This document shows positions 1 through 13,200 of a stretch of DNA of 64,000 nucleotides, piece after piece (the first letter of the stretch is position 1; the number at the start of each line of letters is the position of its first letter). The DNA comes from Trichinella spiralis (lineage: Eukaryota; Nematoda; Enoplea; Trichinellida; Trichinellidae): positions 3,650,769-3,714,768 of the forward strand of contig CM012954.1 in NCBI GenBank assembly GCA_000181795.3, read 5' to 3'. Both the position numbers and the translations under genes were made by a program. The notes under the pieces are model-generated. The model was not told where the DNA came from. It ran no database searches and saw only the letters and a list, made by a program, of their open reading frames with translations.

Positions 1-568
1 TTGACAAAGTACACATTTAAAGCTCTTTGCATACGCTGGATTTCATTATGATGACTATCGAAAATAGAATGAAACAGTGACAATGTTGGTATCATTGAGA
101 TGCTCAATGAATAATTAAGATGATGAACGGCAAAGAATTCTATGAAATGATTGTTTTTTTGATGATACTAAACGTACCGAAGGTATACGATAGACCATCA
201 GGTATTAATAAATAATGGCAGCCATAGGTTGAGAAATTCCTTTCTACGGGCCGATTAAATGAGATAGATCAGTGAGAAATTAATAAATTTAAGATTTTAT
301 GCACATCGCATACCGTATTGAAACAACTGTTTTCAATTTATTCAAAATGGACAGAAAATGAAGGAAAATCGAGTTTCCCAAAACAACGAAATATTGAACA
401 ACAGAACGCAATGTGAACGAATACCTCATTATAATGGTGAAAATGTTTCCTGTACCAAAATTCAACCCCCCTGGATTCGTATCAGGGGAGTTCCAGTAGT
501 GCAGCTTCCCTGTGTATTAAGATAGGCGCATGCAAACTTTAGAGGCCATTTATTCGACACGTACGCGT

Positions 569-973
569 TTATGTGACGTAAAACTTTCCAGAACCTATTA
601 ATTTATCAGAATTTAGCCATATATAACAAAAAAGCGAAATTTGTGTCAAAAGCCTACTTTCGAAAATCGCAAAAACAGCAAGGGCTATAGCCTTGCTTTT
701 TTGAAAGTCGAAAATTTTAAGTTGTCGAGAAAATGATTTAAATCGATCAGAAAAAATTAGAAAATCACTACAAACCTGGTCTCGCGTTTCATGAATGCGC
801 ATTTGTCGAGATATTGGCAATAATGTTGAGTTTTGATGTGATTTTAGTGGGGACAACATATCTGGAATCGGAAACCGCGCACTTGATAATACATCCTCTA
901 ATTGCATTTGTTTATCATTAATATAGAAATTTTTACTAATTTCCCGAGCAAATGTTGCTGATTCTATTAGCAT
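569..973 (-). other. unassigned open reading frame, 134 codons
   Basis: A 134-codon frame with an ATG and no introns evident. Its length is above what is common by chance in sequence this AT-rich, but the predicted protein shows no motif I recognise, no signal peptide and no clear repeat. A short hairpin (stem AGCAAGG / CCTTGCT, 677-697) lies inside it. It could be a chance frame, an exon of an unrecognised gene, or a worn fragment of a repeat. I do not claim that it is coding. Confidence 0.15.
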
Positions 974-1479
974 TCGTACCTGCGTTTCATTTTTGTAATA
1001 CAGAAATTTTCAAAATTCATTTTTCCCGTTAGGCAATTTTCATAATTGTTCTTTTTTGCAATTACAGTAATGCCAAAAATGTTTTGTATTACAATTTTCA
1101 TGCAATGTTACATTTTTTGTCTCTCTAAAGTGCAAATGTGTGAACAAGTTATTTTATCAAAATTATTGTTAATTCATTGATGGCGTATCATTGATAATTT
1201 TATCTGCTAATTCTTTTCCATCGGAGATTGCACCCGTGAAAAAAAATTTAATAATTCGTTACATATTTTCAGATCCATGCGATTAGTTGTGCTGAAATTG
1301 TGTTCAGATTTCTCGCAGAAAGTGTATAACTGTCTAGCATGAGTTCATTAATTTGTTATATAATTTTAATGTACTATATTTTCTCCATTTGTAATTAATG
1401 AATTTGACAAAATACGTCATTTGAAGCTCATTTGGAGATCATAATTTTATTAGAGTGAAGTAAGTGGAAATGAGATCAA

Positions 1480-1617
1480 AGGATATAATACAATATAATA
1501 TAATGTAATATAATATAATATAATATAATATAATATAATATAATATAATATAATATAATATAATATAATATAATATAATATAATATAATATAATATAATG
1601 TAATGTAATATAATACA
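1480..1617. repeat. (TAATA)n pentanucleotide microsatellite
   Basis: About 130 bp of a 5-bp unit (TAATA/ATATA phase), nearly perfect from about 1500 to 1600, with a few G substitutions (TAATG) at both ends. Three overlapping minus-strand frames across it are repeat artefacts of the Ile-Leu-Tyr-Tyr type. Confidence 0.95.
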
Positions 1618-4600
1618 GAGGAATATAAAATTTCCAAAACAATTTTTTCCAAAAATGTTTGCACGAATCAAAGACGTTTTGAAAAGATGCCAAAAGTTGT
1701 CATCGTTGTTCTTACAAAATTATTTCTGCAGATATTGTTAATTAGAACCCCACTTCAATGAGATTTCAACATGAACCATTTGTGATAAAATAAAATAAAC
1801 AACTTTATTAAATATGCATGGAACATCGTCGATTATTAATGAGATTTTTATATGAAAACTTATTATACGAAAATTTTTAATCTTTTACGCAGAAAAAATT
1901 TGCGCATTCTAATAACAATTATTCTTGGTTTTCGCTACAGCAACCTTCAGCTTAATAAGGTTTTATTTCATTTTCAATTTCAATTAAAAACAACAGTTTG
2001 GCAATAAGTCTCATTCATAGTGACGAGTTCTGTTCACAAATTTAGCACAATATTGCATTTGTTTCTTCTATAAATCACATTTCTGCTAAAATAGAAATTT
2101 AGCAAATCTCCCAGCAACCAAAGTAAAAAATGTCAATACATGCAAATTGCTATCGGAGCAAGGACTGAAAATGATCTGAAGTTTAGTTAAAAAAACTGAA
2201 ATATGGTATCCTACAATAAGCATATTATTAATGCCTTACAACTATACCGTACTTGCATAGAACGTGAGGTCAATTATAAAAGACGACTTACCTTGTCGAA
2301 GATTATACTGATAACTAAAATTGAACGCGCTGTTTTACTGATGATCCTCGCAGTGTTATATTGAATAACCGACCATGAAAAGAAAATTCTACAACATTGT
2401 AGAAGAGTAAGTGAATTATACAAATAGCATATCATATTGCCTTTGGTGGAATAACTAAGATTTCACTTTGTAAGAGCAAAATGACCTACGTGTATGATAG
2501 AAAACTCAGAACAAGCAAGAATTTAATTATTCCTAACCGTTTCTGAAATACCAGTCCATTATTTTACCGCCACTGGCGGTGCATTTTTAAAAAGATTCAA
2601 ACAAATCCTATATAATAATGCATTAAATATAAATTGTTAATTTAATTATTTGAATGCGAATTCAGCATTCCCACCAGTAATTGCTGCACTAAAAACCAAT
2701 ATTCATCAACAGCAATAAAGCTTTGTACAAAACAAAAATAATGCAAATAGCAACATATTTCTTCTCAATGAATATCTAAAAGAATGCTCAATATTACAAT
2801 GAGAATTTTATAACACGAAATAATTGCTTTTTAAACGAAGTGAACACCTTCAATGCATACGTTATGACGCAGGCATTAATGAATATTAACGGTAATTCTG
2901 TTATAAATTTAATGACCGTTATCATAGACAAAATAACGCCTCAATTCAGAATGAGTGAACATATTATTTTATTGGCATTACAGTCAATACCGAAGCAATT
3001 TTCTTGGAAACATAATAGCTAGAAATAAAAGAAATTGCATTTCCCCAAACCAGAAAATATTGCAAAAGTGCATGCAGTTTGAACGTATAGTACATTTTAT
3101 TGTTAAACATTCTTTGATTCCATTAAATCACGCATCATGGTTATCTTCCAAGAAAGATCCCAACCAATAGCTTCCTTCTGTATAAAGACAAGCTATAAAG
3201 GACATTTATTCCAAAACTACTGAATGATTCGCGCTGAAAGTTTGTACCGCATGCTGAAATTGACTAATTTATCGATTAAAACAACAAAGCATGACTTTTT
3301 GAAAAGAAATCTTCGACGAAAATAAAGGCAACAGCTACAAAATTTTGAAACAAATATCTATTCATATCTGTTTTGAAATTTGAAAAATGAATAATAAAAT
3401 GGAAGCATTTTAAATAAACTGTCTTTTATAAAAATATATTAAAATGAAAATGAAACAAACAATATGAAAAATTAATAATTTTCTATAGTAACAAACTGAA
3501 TACTATAATTATTAATGACAAAAATGCTTAGGAGTGAAGCAATCAACTAGGCATTTATGCCGTTACGTCTAAGGTGAATTCCAAAAGAGAATGTCTGTTA
3601 TTCGACACTGTCTCTATACTTCGTCAAATAATAGCTACTTCTCCTTTCGAATTTCAGATTAAAAAAAAATTGACCATGTAGTCCTACTGCAATTGAAATC
3701 GTTTAACCAAAAAAACGTTCCGAAAACTAAACTATTTGAAACAAGGAATAATGAATGCATTCGTGTTTTTGCTTTTTTAAGGAATAAATTTTCAAATGAT
3801 AATACATTGATTATTAATTGATAATGTACGTAATTAATTACAATAACTGACTCGAACTCACTGAGATCGCACAGAATTCAGACACAGAAATCAGAATGCA
3901 ATAACTGTATACAGCATTACCTCTTTTTGCACGTTGTTCGAATTCTGTCGCATTCCAAATGAAATCTTCATTTTCTGAAATTTTTACATTTAATTTTTGA
4001 AAACTTTATTGACTATTCATTGAATACACGAGAAGAAATGTTCCTTTATAGACCAGAAAAGAACACAATTTTATTCAGCCACAATAACTGTAAGTGACAA
4101 AAAATGCAATAATTTTTCTGCAAACAAAACATTATTTTTCCATAATTGGCAGCTTAATGTGCAACAATTATATCTGTGACTCGAAAGTAAATGTACTACA
4201 GTAACCTAAGAATTTCAAGTAATTAGTTCAGTTCGGCTGGTTTATAAATTTACTTAATTCAAATTATTAATTATACTTTAATTTGATCATTGGTTTATTA
4301 ATTTTCAATCTTATTTAATGTATTACATTTTATACATCGTAAATACTTATTTTTCGATTTATGAAATTTACCATCCTAATTATTATGCAACATGTAATAT
4401 TTTTACTTCCTTGTTTTTAATTTTCCGAAATGATTTTATTTCAGTATTCAATTGAGCGATTAAGTTAATTTTTTAATAAAATAAAATGTACATTGAGTTA
4501 GAAAACATTCGACTGTAGATTAAATTAAATTTTATTTTAAATTGTCCAGAGGATAAGGAAAGCTAGCTGACTAATTTAATTCGGTAATTGAAAAACGTAT

Positions 4601-5617
4601 TGTGTTTCACAAAACTAATTTATGCCAAACTACTATTATTAAACTGCATATTTATTTGTTTTCTTAAAGGAAATTTTTTCCGAAACATTTTCATTAATAC
4701 AAAATAGCATTTGTTGATTCGATTAATTGAACTGGTTGGTATATGTGGTGAAAACATTTTATTTTTGAAATTTATAAAATTATCTGTAAGAATTTAAGTA
4801 AATTTTGAAACTGTAATATAATTGCAAATGAATTATCATTTTATGTGTATTAATTATTTATGTGTGTTAAGCGCCCGCTGTTTGATTTGGGCAATTTTAC
4901 ACTGGTGTCCATCATCTGCACAGGAAAATGCAACATGCTTTATTTACGCTTTTCTTCAATGTGCATTAAATTGCAATTGATCTATCTGCCTTTGTGATGA
5001 AGCACGTTGAAGTCGATAAGAAAATATACATACAAACATATAAATAGGCTGAACTTCTCAGTTGGATATAATGTAAAAATTTCATGTTACTTATTTTTCC
5101 ACAGAGCTGTTAGAGAGTTAAACGGAAAATTGTTTCTGCAGTTAGTAACAAACAGAGTAGAGCTTTTTAGTTCATCCAGTTCTTTGTCAACAATTCGAAT
5201 ACTGGAGCAAGGCATTGCTGCTGCTTGGAAAAGATCGATTCTTCATCGCAACGAAGCTTTTCCATCGCCAGCCGGGAAGCTCGAACGCCTTCCGTAGCCA
5301 ACGGAGCATTTATCGATTGATTAATGAACAGATAAAGCCCAGTTGGACAGCATGAAAATTTTCTGCTTCAGCAATACACACACATTCAAGTAGAATCATT
5401 TCTCTGAAACCACCTAAACTTGCAAAAGGTGAGTGAGTAGCACACGCAAGTTAACTGCCATAATCAACAACGACAGCTGTTTACTAAAACGTATGTGCAT
5501 GTGATGATGTATTTGCATGTGCAATAATAATTTGTGAAATTTTCACTTTTCAAAAATATATGAAAATCGTTTAGCCGTTTAATATCAGAGAGGAAGGGAA
5601 GAGAGAAAAAGAAGAAA

Positions 5618-6553
5618 ATGCCAACAGGACAACCGTCTGTATCCATTTTTCTAGATCAAAATGAATCAACAATCAAAGCTGGTGACACTATTACTGGCAC
5701 GTTGCAACTGAAATACAATTCAGATGAAATGGAAGTTACAGATATACAAGTCAATGTTTACGGTGAAGCAAAAGCCAGCTGGGTGAGTAAAATTTCGGAC
5801 AAAATTTTCGATTCGAGTCAAACGCTGATTGACCAGTGTGACGAAAATACAAAATGTCCGCACAGTGCAGAAGACTATCAGAATTCATTTCACTTTCACA
5901 TACCGGTCGATATGCCGGCTTCGGTCGAATCGAAATACGGTTACATTCGTTATGAAATCAACGTCAGCGGTACGGTAATTGTCAAGCAGGTGGACGGATG
6001 TTTCGCCGGTGCAGTGGCAGTAGGACCGATGCGGATGAAATTTGCCGAGAAAAAGATCACAATTCTTGGACGAGTTAGCAAGAGCAACCTTTGCACTTTG
6101 CCACCTCTGTTCAGCGAAACTGAAGACGTTTTCGAAGAATTGGTCTGCTGTTTCGGTCAAAGCAGTGTAAAAATGCTGCTGCAAATACCAACGTGGATCA
6201 TGACCGCAGGTGACGAAGTGCCAGTTCACGTTCGACTAGCCAACAGCAGCAATCGTCAGCTGAAATGGTTCTCACTTTTGCTTATTCAAGAATTGCACTT
6301 CAGTGCTCAAAGCCGTTATGAAGCTGTTGCCGACAGACGACAAACATCCTGCAGCGTTTGCACTGTCAACCTCCCAGATGTTGCTCCACACGAACCATTT
6401 GATGAAAATATCATTTTGAACATACCGGCAAACATATTGCCGAGCACTTTTCGCCCATGTGTAGTGATGGTCAAGTATAAATTATTTCTTCGCATCCGAG
6501 GGTCCGTTTTTCACGAAATAAGTCTTCCAATTTATTTAGCTTCGAAAATTTGA
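5618..6553 (+). CDS. arrestin domain-containing protein (alpha-arrestin)
   Basis: A single exon of 311 aa with the two-lobed arrestin fold. The N-terminal lobe (about 1-165) opens with a typical edge strand (SVSIFLDQNESTIKAGDTI) followed by a G-T-L-x-L strand. The C-terminal lobe (about 175-311) contains VPVHVRLANSSNRQL and ends in a long beta strand (VVMVKYKLFLRIR). Alpha-arrestins act as adaptors that couple membrane cargo to ubiquitin ligases and endocytic traffic. The protein ends soon after the second lobe, and no PPxY ligase-binding motif is present in the tail, so ligase recruitment would need another partner. The ATG follows a purine-rich leader; AATAAA lies at 6581. The next gene, on the same strand, is also intronless. 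Family assignment is firm; cargo is unknown. Confidence 0.85.
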   Translation: MPTGQPSVSIFLDQNESTIKAGDTITGTLQLKYNSDEMEVTDIQVNVYGEAKASWVSKISDKIFDSSQTLIDQCDENTKCPHSAEDYQNSFHFHIPVDMPASVESKYGYIRYEINVSGTVIVKQVDGCFAGAVAVGPMRMKFAEKKITILGRVSKSNLCTLPPLFSETEDVFEELVCCFGQSSVKMLLQIPTWIMTAGDEVPVHVRLANSSNRQLKWFSLLLIQELHFSAQSRYEAVADRRQTSCSVCTVNLPDVAPHEPFDENIILNIPANILPSTFRPCVVMVKYKLFLRIRGSVFHEISLPIYLASKI

Positions 6554-7739
6554 AGCGAAACTTTTCACCATTTATTCGACAATAAAAATAAAGTTGTTCC
6601 ACTTAGAATATACTTGTAATACATTGCGTTTACATTTGAAATTTATTGACGACTGAATTCGTTGAAATTGAAATGAAAATATCAAAAACAAATTCAAAAA
6701 CTCTCTCCTCAATAAATAAATAAATAAATAAATATTCGTATGCTTTTTCCATATCATATTAAAAATGAAAAACTCACCAAAACTAACGTATAAATACAAA
6801 TTATTTACTTTAATTACTAGTGGGGGTAATTTATCACCGCGGGTAGGTTTCGTTCAAGAAAAAATTTATCAAATGATTACAGTATCATACAATAATTATA
6901 TGACAGTTAAGTATAAATTGCGTTGAAGATGTTCATCGAATTGACAGTGAAAATGTTCAGAAATTTGCTGACATTGCAATTCTTTTATTTAAGAAATGTC
7001 ATCAGTGATGACATTTGATTAAAAATATATTGCACAGAATTTCCAGTTTTGCCCTCTAAATAGTTCAGTGCAGTGAAACAAATGAAACCTGCTGAAAATG
7101 GAAGAATGTTTCGTTACGCAGAAGATTTTTAAAAAAAAATGCCAAAAGCACCCTTCGCAGCTATTCTTAATCATAAATTTAAATTTTTATACACCTTCAT
7201 GCAAAAGTGTTGGTATCATTATCCGCTGTGACAAATAAACGCCAAGAAAGCAAATAGTACAAATTAGATACACTGCTTACTTGAATAAATCGAATAAGAT
7301 TTAAGAGAACTTCCTCTTTTTAAATAAACAAATAAATAAATAAAGTTACAAAATTATAAAATTGTAAAAACTGGAAATGGAAACTTTTCAGCTGACCGGC
7401 AAAGAGGTCACAAGCAGAGAGAGACCTGCAAAATACTGCCAGCAACCTTAACAAGGCAACTGGTTTATGCAGTTGGAAACAACAATTTGCCAAAGGGTCA
7501 GTGAGCATACGGATGATACTACGACAAACCAACTCGCATTGACAAAAGAAGCTGAACAACAACAACAACAAGAAGAATCGTCACCTTAAAATATAGCTGG
7601 CAATTCTTCCCGGTTTATTAATATTTTCTGAACCAAAACAAAAAGCCACATTAACAAACCACCCTTTTGAGCTGCTTTTGCTTATAGTTGGTCGAGAATC
7701 AAAAGGTCGGTATTCGTTTAAATTGATGATAATAATAAA
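6554..7739. other. intergenic, arrestin to Star-like gene
   Basis: Contains the arrestin AATAAA (6581-6586) and two short (AATA)n tracts (about 6710-6734 and 7323-7343). No other gene signal was seen; minus-strand frames here are short and featureless. The last few hundred bases are presumably promoter and leader of the Star-like gene. Confidence 0.5.
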
Positions 7740-8696
7740 ATGGCCGGGCTAGCGAAGAAAGTTCTATTCTCGTTCAACGGCTTGAGAATTACTTCGTCAA
7801 GACGCAGTCTGTTCGTCACGTTCTTAGTTATAATATGCATTTTAACATTGCCATTTTTGTACATTTTGAACATCACCCTGTACAGCGAATCGTACAAAGG
7901 TATGATTCAGTTGGACGACGACTTCATTGCCGATTACGATAGCCAAGATCCGCGCCTAATTGACCACATCCGCAAACATTACTTGATACCGCCCGCTGAT
8001 CGTTCTGAACCTTACAATTTGAACGAGCCTGACCGAGTCCACTATTCGCAGAAGAAGCAGTCGATGGTCATTGACGAACTGTTGCACAACAAGCGAAACG
8101 GTTTCTTCATTGAAGCAGGCGCTTACGACGGAGAGACATATTCGAACAGTTTGTACTTTGAAAAATACCTCAACTGGACCGGCCTGCTTGTTGAACCGGA
8201 CTATGCGAATTTGAAACGACTGATGCGCAAAAAAAGAAAAGCCTGGGTATTGAAAGGCTGTCTGGAGGGTTCCAGTCGACCCAAAAAACTACATCTGTAC
8301 GCGGCAATGGAAGTGGGTGTGCTCGAAGAATACATGACCTTCGCCCGACGATTGTTCACGAGAATGTGGCGCCCGACCCAAGTGATCGAAGTCTGGTGCT
8401 TTCCGCTTCTTTCTGTCATGACCGCCATTAATCAAATGCACGCCGACTATTTCGTTTTGGACGTAGAAGGTGCTGAAATGTCCGTTCTCAAAGGATTACC
8501 ACTAGACAAACTGGACATCACTGTTATGCAAATTGAGTACAGCGTGTTCAGCGGAGCTTTCTGGGACCGAGAACAGTCGCGGAAACGACTGCACGAGATG
8601 CGTCAATTTATGAAAACCCACTTCCCTGAGTATACTGAATTCCGCACAATAGCTCTAGACATCATTTACGTCAAAGAAGGAACAGTTACATTCTGA
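7740..8696 (+). CDS. Star-like FkbM-family methyltransferase-fold membrane protein
   Basis: A single exon of 318 aa. An N-terminal signal-anchor helix (about 24-47, LFVTFLVIICILTLPFLYIL) makes it a type II membrane protein with N-glycosylation sites at N44 (outer edge of the helix) and N145. The downstream domain has the FkbM (Methyltransf_21) signatures: an SAM-loop-like GFFIEAGAYDGETYS at 121-135, LLVEPDYANLKRL (about 149-161), and DYFVLDVEGAEMSVLKGLP (about 236-254). The same layout occurs in Drosophila Star, which helps export EGF-receptor ligands from the ER; whether such proteins methylate anything is unclear. The start has context AAAATGG. AATAAA lies at 8731. Domain family is confident; the Star relationship is inferred from layout. 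Confidence 0.78.
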   Translation: MAGLAKKVLFSFNGLRITSSRRSLFVTFLVIICILTLPFLYILNITLYSESYKGMIQLDDDFIADYDSQDPRLIDHIRKHYLIPPADRSEPYNLNEPDRVHYSQKKQSMVIDELLHNKRNGFFIEAGAYDGETYSNSLYFEKYLNWTGLLVEPDYANLKRLMRKKRKAWVLKGCLEGSSRPKKLHLYAAMEVGVLEEYMTFARRLFTRMWRPTQVIEVWCFPLLSVMTAINQMHADYFVLDVEGAEMSVLKGLPLDKLDITVMQIEYSVFSGAFWDREQSRKRLHEMRQFMKTHFPEYTEFRTIALDIIYVKEGTVTF

Positions 8697-10250
8697 ATTT
8701 ATAACTCGAACTATACGGTATCGTGCAAAAAATAAACAAAAAAACCTACTTACTTTTCGCTGTTTAACTGCTCACTCGTAAAAATTAACCATAATCCCTT
8801 ATCATTCCTAAACTGAACCATTCGTTTGTTCGGTTTTTTGGTATTCATTCCAGAGGTTGTGAATGCGTCGTGTTTTCTTCCTTTTAAAACATACAAAAAA
8901 ACACTTCAATTTCTGCGAAAAGAAATATTAAAATTGATTCATTTTTACCTTCAAACTATTCCAATTTCATACTTGACACCATTTACAAAAAGGATATATG
9001 CTTCTTTGAAGCAGTTTTCCAACCTTTTATCTCCACTTCAATAATTCTTGCAGTTGTTCAAATTTCATTATATCACGCAAAAATAAAATTTACAAATGCA
9101 ATATTTTTTTAAATGCTTAAAAAATATATCCATAAATGAAGAGAACCAAAATTACGATTCAATGCTGTTTAATGATGAAAATTCACAGCTACAATGCTTC
9201 AAACACGCAATCAATGAAGTTAGACGTAAAAATGTGATCATCGACAAATCACAATAAATTATCACAATACTGTTAATGATAAAGTAAAATTGCGGTGATA
9301 ACGCTGGTACAATAATGTAATGCTGAGATGCGAAGGCATTACACGTGCATTACAATACTAATCGTCCAGCTACGATCTGCCAGCTAAGCTAATAATCATG
9401 GGCTACAATTTGCGATATAAAATAATCATTTTTGTCTTTCAACGCCATGGCCAAAAAGTCTTGTTGAATTTACCAATTTCTTGCAAACGCATTTTTAAAA
9501 CTGCTAAATCAAATCAATTATAGCCGTATCAGTAAAGCAGTCAGCCATGAACTATAGTTTGCAAGCGGAGTCTTCAATTTCAAGCACTCATTTCAAGCAA
9601 AGACAAACTGTGTGTCGTTGCTGTGGTATTTTTTGCAGACGAAACTCTCGTTTCCGGAACAGCGAACAAATGCAAGATCGAATATTTCGTAAATTTTCGT
9701 TCAAAACCAACCATTACTGTTCATTTCTCTAGAATTTCCTGGAAATTCTTTCGTATTTGTCTGCTTCATTTGATAACCGATAAAAGACTTTTTCGATTCC
9801 AAAAATGTATCCGCATTGGTATGCGGCGACTGATTTGCATCTGAAACGTCTACAGCACTTACTAATATTGTAATGCACTTTAATCGCATTATTTCCTATG
9901 TCATGCCGTTTAATGTTCACTTTTACACACTGCTTCAACTAAACTTAGCCTTATCAACATGAATTTCCACAAAAAAAACTATTATAGCCGTTTGACAATA
10001 TATACAGTAACAAAAAACTGTAAAACAATCTGATATTCAAGTTCAACTTCTATTCTTACTTATTCTGTTCTTCAAATTACATATACATATATATGATAAA
10101 AATTAATTCAACATGAATTAAAAAATTATTCTTATTCATAACGTCAAGCTAGAAAAAACAGTATCTATTTTCGGACTAAACAACATTTTTTTATCATAAA
10201 AGTTGAATATCATCATGCATACTGTACAACAGAAAAGCTTTATTTTTAAT
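8697..10250. other. convergent intergenic region
   Basis: Lies between the 3' ends of the Star-like gene (AATAAA at 8731) and UPF2 (AATAAA on the minus strand at 10244-10239). Short frames at 8826-9044 and 9547-9938 overlap on both strands and show no family features. Nothing else seen. Confidence 0.5.
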
Positions 10251-13200
10251 CTACACATGCAAACATGGTATATCTAAGAAAAAGTAGAAAAATGATTTAC
10301 TTACCAGCATTATCTTCATACTGCATCCGCTGAGTCATGTTAAGGGTAAGCCTTTTCATACGCTCTTTTTCCTTTAATGCTGCGGCTTCACGATGTTTCC
10401 AATTCATCGCCAAATCCGATCCCTCTGGCACCTAATTAATGTCAATTTTAAAATAGAAAACTTATATTCAAATTATACAATGTACTTCTTACCTGGATTG
10501 TCTTCACAACGGACCTGTTGCTTTTGTTTTTGGTTAACAACAAAAATTTCACCTTTTGTTCACTAGTCATAGGATCTTCTGGCTCTTGAACGATTTCTTC
10601 AAAAATAAACAAACAATTTTAATGCAAGAAAACTTGCTTAAACTTGTCAAATTACCCGCATTAGCAATATTTATCTGATTGTTCTTGGTTATTTGTGACG
10701 GTGCCGTATCGAACTGCGGTATTTTTACCTGTTCATTAATACGCTGCTGTATCATATTGTTGACAAGTTTTTCATATTCCACATTAAAGCTGCTGTCGTT
10801 TAAAAATTCCTCATCACCCAGTGTACATTTGTTAAACTCTTCTAACATATCGTCATCATCATCTTCTTCTTCTTCCAATTCTTCATCTTCCTCCTCCATC
10901 TCTTCTTCTTCTTCTTCTTCTTCTTGTACTTCAAAATCATCCTCTTCTTCATCGAATTCTTCTTCTTCGGCAAAGTAATGATCATTCGCTTCAATAGTGC
11001 TGCTGTCTGAATCCTCTTCGTCATATTCTTCCCCATGTGATGTTTCACGTGCAACGTCAACATCCAATTCACCACTGTCAGGTAACTGTTCTTCCAACTC
11101 ATACATTTCGTGCATGGCTGAATCGTTACAGCTGTACCTCGTTTTCACTAGATGTTCCATTCGAGTCCGACAGTCAGCTTCCATAGCGCTGATCGCTTCG
11201 TTCGCCTCTTCCAATGTGCTGAAGATGACAAAACCATGTTTTCGCAATCCCTCAATCGTCTCCTTCAGCAACGCTTTCACTTTCAAAACCGCTGACTCAT
11301 CGTTTTTCCAACATTCCCTGCTAGCTTGACGCAAACAATACTGCTGCAAATATTTCAAATAACAAGTCATCTTCTGCGCCCCAACTCCACGGGAAAAATA
11401 CGAGCCACACAACTGCAACATTGCACAAGCTAACCGAATGCGAAACAGTCCTTCGACCGGCGTGGGCATATCCGCCCCCTCTACGCTTTCCACATTCAAC
11501 GTCAACAACAAATACAACGAACTGAAATATGCCGACGTGTTGATCAACTTATAATTGTACAGCTCGCCCATGTACATGCACAACGACATGCGCTGCTGTT
11601 GATTCAGCATAGAATCTGATTCAAGTGAACTTCGAAAAATTTCCAATACATTATCCGCTACCTGAATAATAATAAAAGTACTTGAATAATAACAAACATA
11701 CAAACTTACACGAACTCCGACGATGGGATAAAACTCTGCAATACCACACAGCACGCTTGCGATGCAGTTGAAATACTGTGCTCGCAATAGCCACGGTTCG
11801 CTGAAAATTCGAACTACATAATTTACAACATTCGCGTCGCTCCAGTCAATTTTTTGCATTTCCTTCAATACAAATTCCACTTCTTTCAGCACTGTTCTAT
11901 TGCTGACCAAATGCCAAATGTATTTAAACACGATTGGCACTTCAACCTAAATTAAAAAAAATAAGTCAACAGTAAAAAAAATCAAAGAGTAAAGCTTTAC
12001 CTGATCACAGGATTCAACAATAGGTTGAACCGATTCTGGATAACAAGTGTAATAGGCGTTCATGATCATTCCCTGATATCTGAAGTCGAGGTATAACGTC
12101 TCAGCACGACGCTTCATTTGTTCCAACAAAAATTTCATCTTCAGATGACTATCTGACGAGTGAAACAAATAATAACCAGAAGAATCAAGTATCGCACAAG
12201 CCATTTCAATGTTATGGTGACGGAAATCCATCAAAAGTAGCTTGAAGCATAACAATGCATCACTTTTTGGGAAAATGCCAAATTTGACCAACTCGCCAAT
12301 ATAACGACAAACTTTCACTTTCGATTCAATTTGCACTTGATCTTTTTTGCGGATGTGATGTCGAAACTGAGAAATCAGCAAATGGCAAATTTCATTTCGG
12401 ATATCTGGAAAAACGGGGTCCAAAATAGCAATCAAACGACTATAGAATGGCAACAGATCCAATCTAGATCGATGCACTTCGAAAAGGGTCTTAATTAAAC
12501 GTCTACGATTTGATTTTGTATTCAGATGAGTCGCATATTCAATGGCCGCTTGGTCGATCATATCGCGATTTATGAGCAGCGGCAATTTGGCAATGAACGA
12601 CTTCATCTGAAGAATTGACGAGCTCACGTTGCTCGAATCTTCGTGATCTTCTTCTGATTTTTCACCATTATTAACCGACTTGCAATTTTCACTTTTCACA
12701 CATTCATCTTCCAGTTCTGCAGTATTTGTCTCCTCAGACATTCCATCCACATCCGTATAAGAAACTGATGACTGATCAACATCGTTCTGATTTTCCATTT
12801 TCAACTCGTCGTCTACTTGCAGTGGTTCTAAAAAATAAGAAATCTATTCACTTCGTTTGCAGTTCAAATGAATAATAATAATAATACGCGATTGCTTTTT
12901 CATCTGCTCGGACATTTCCTTTTCCAAAGCTCGCATTGCTTCCATGTCCTTTTCCGAAGAAAAATTTTCCTGATTTTTTTGCGCATCTTGAAACAATATC
13001 TGAGGAAGCATCTCTTTCAGTTGCGGAAGTGATGTGTAGAAAAGGCGACTTTCTTCGTCTTCGAATGGCGATTCCGACTGAGACTCTTCTGAAGATTTCG
13101 ATACCACTGACTTTTGGATACTTTCTCCACTTTCTTCCAAAGTTGCTTCATCAGGCAAATGTGGCGTGTCAACATCCAACCAATTTGCCAGCGTGTTCAT

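Larger units (their letters stand above)
1..5617. other. AT-rich non-coding stretch
   Basis: No family-recognisable protein is seen on either strand. It holds the pentanucleotide array near 1.5 kb, an unexplained minus-strand open frame at 569-973, and a 96-codon plus-strand frame at 5007-5297 that resembles nothing known and may be untranslated leader of the arrestin gene downstream. The base composition is uniformly AT-rich with many short poly-A and poly-T runs. Confidence 0.6.

Noticed and set aside
1439-1693. Three overlapping minus-strand frames of 62-84 codons
   Set aside because: They are translations of the (TAATA)n microsatellite (Ile-Leu-Tyr-Tyr repeats).
10679-10978. Serine-rich plus-strand frame
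   Set aside because: Antisense shadow of the acidic tract of UPF2.
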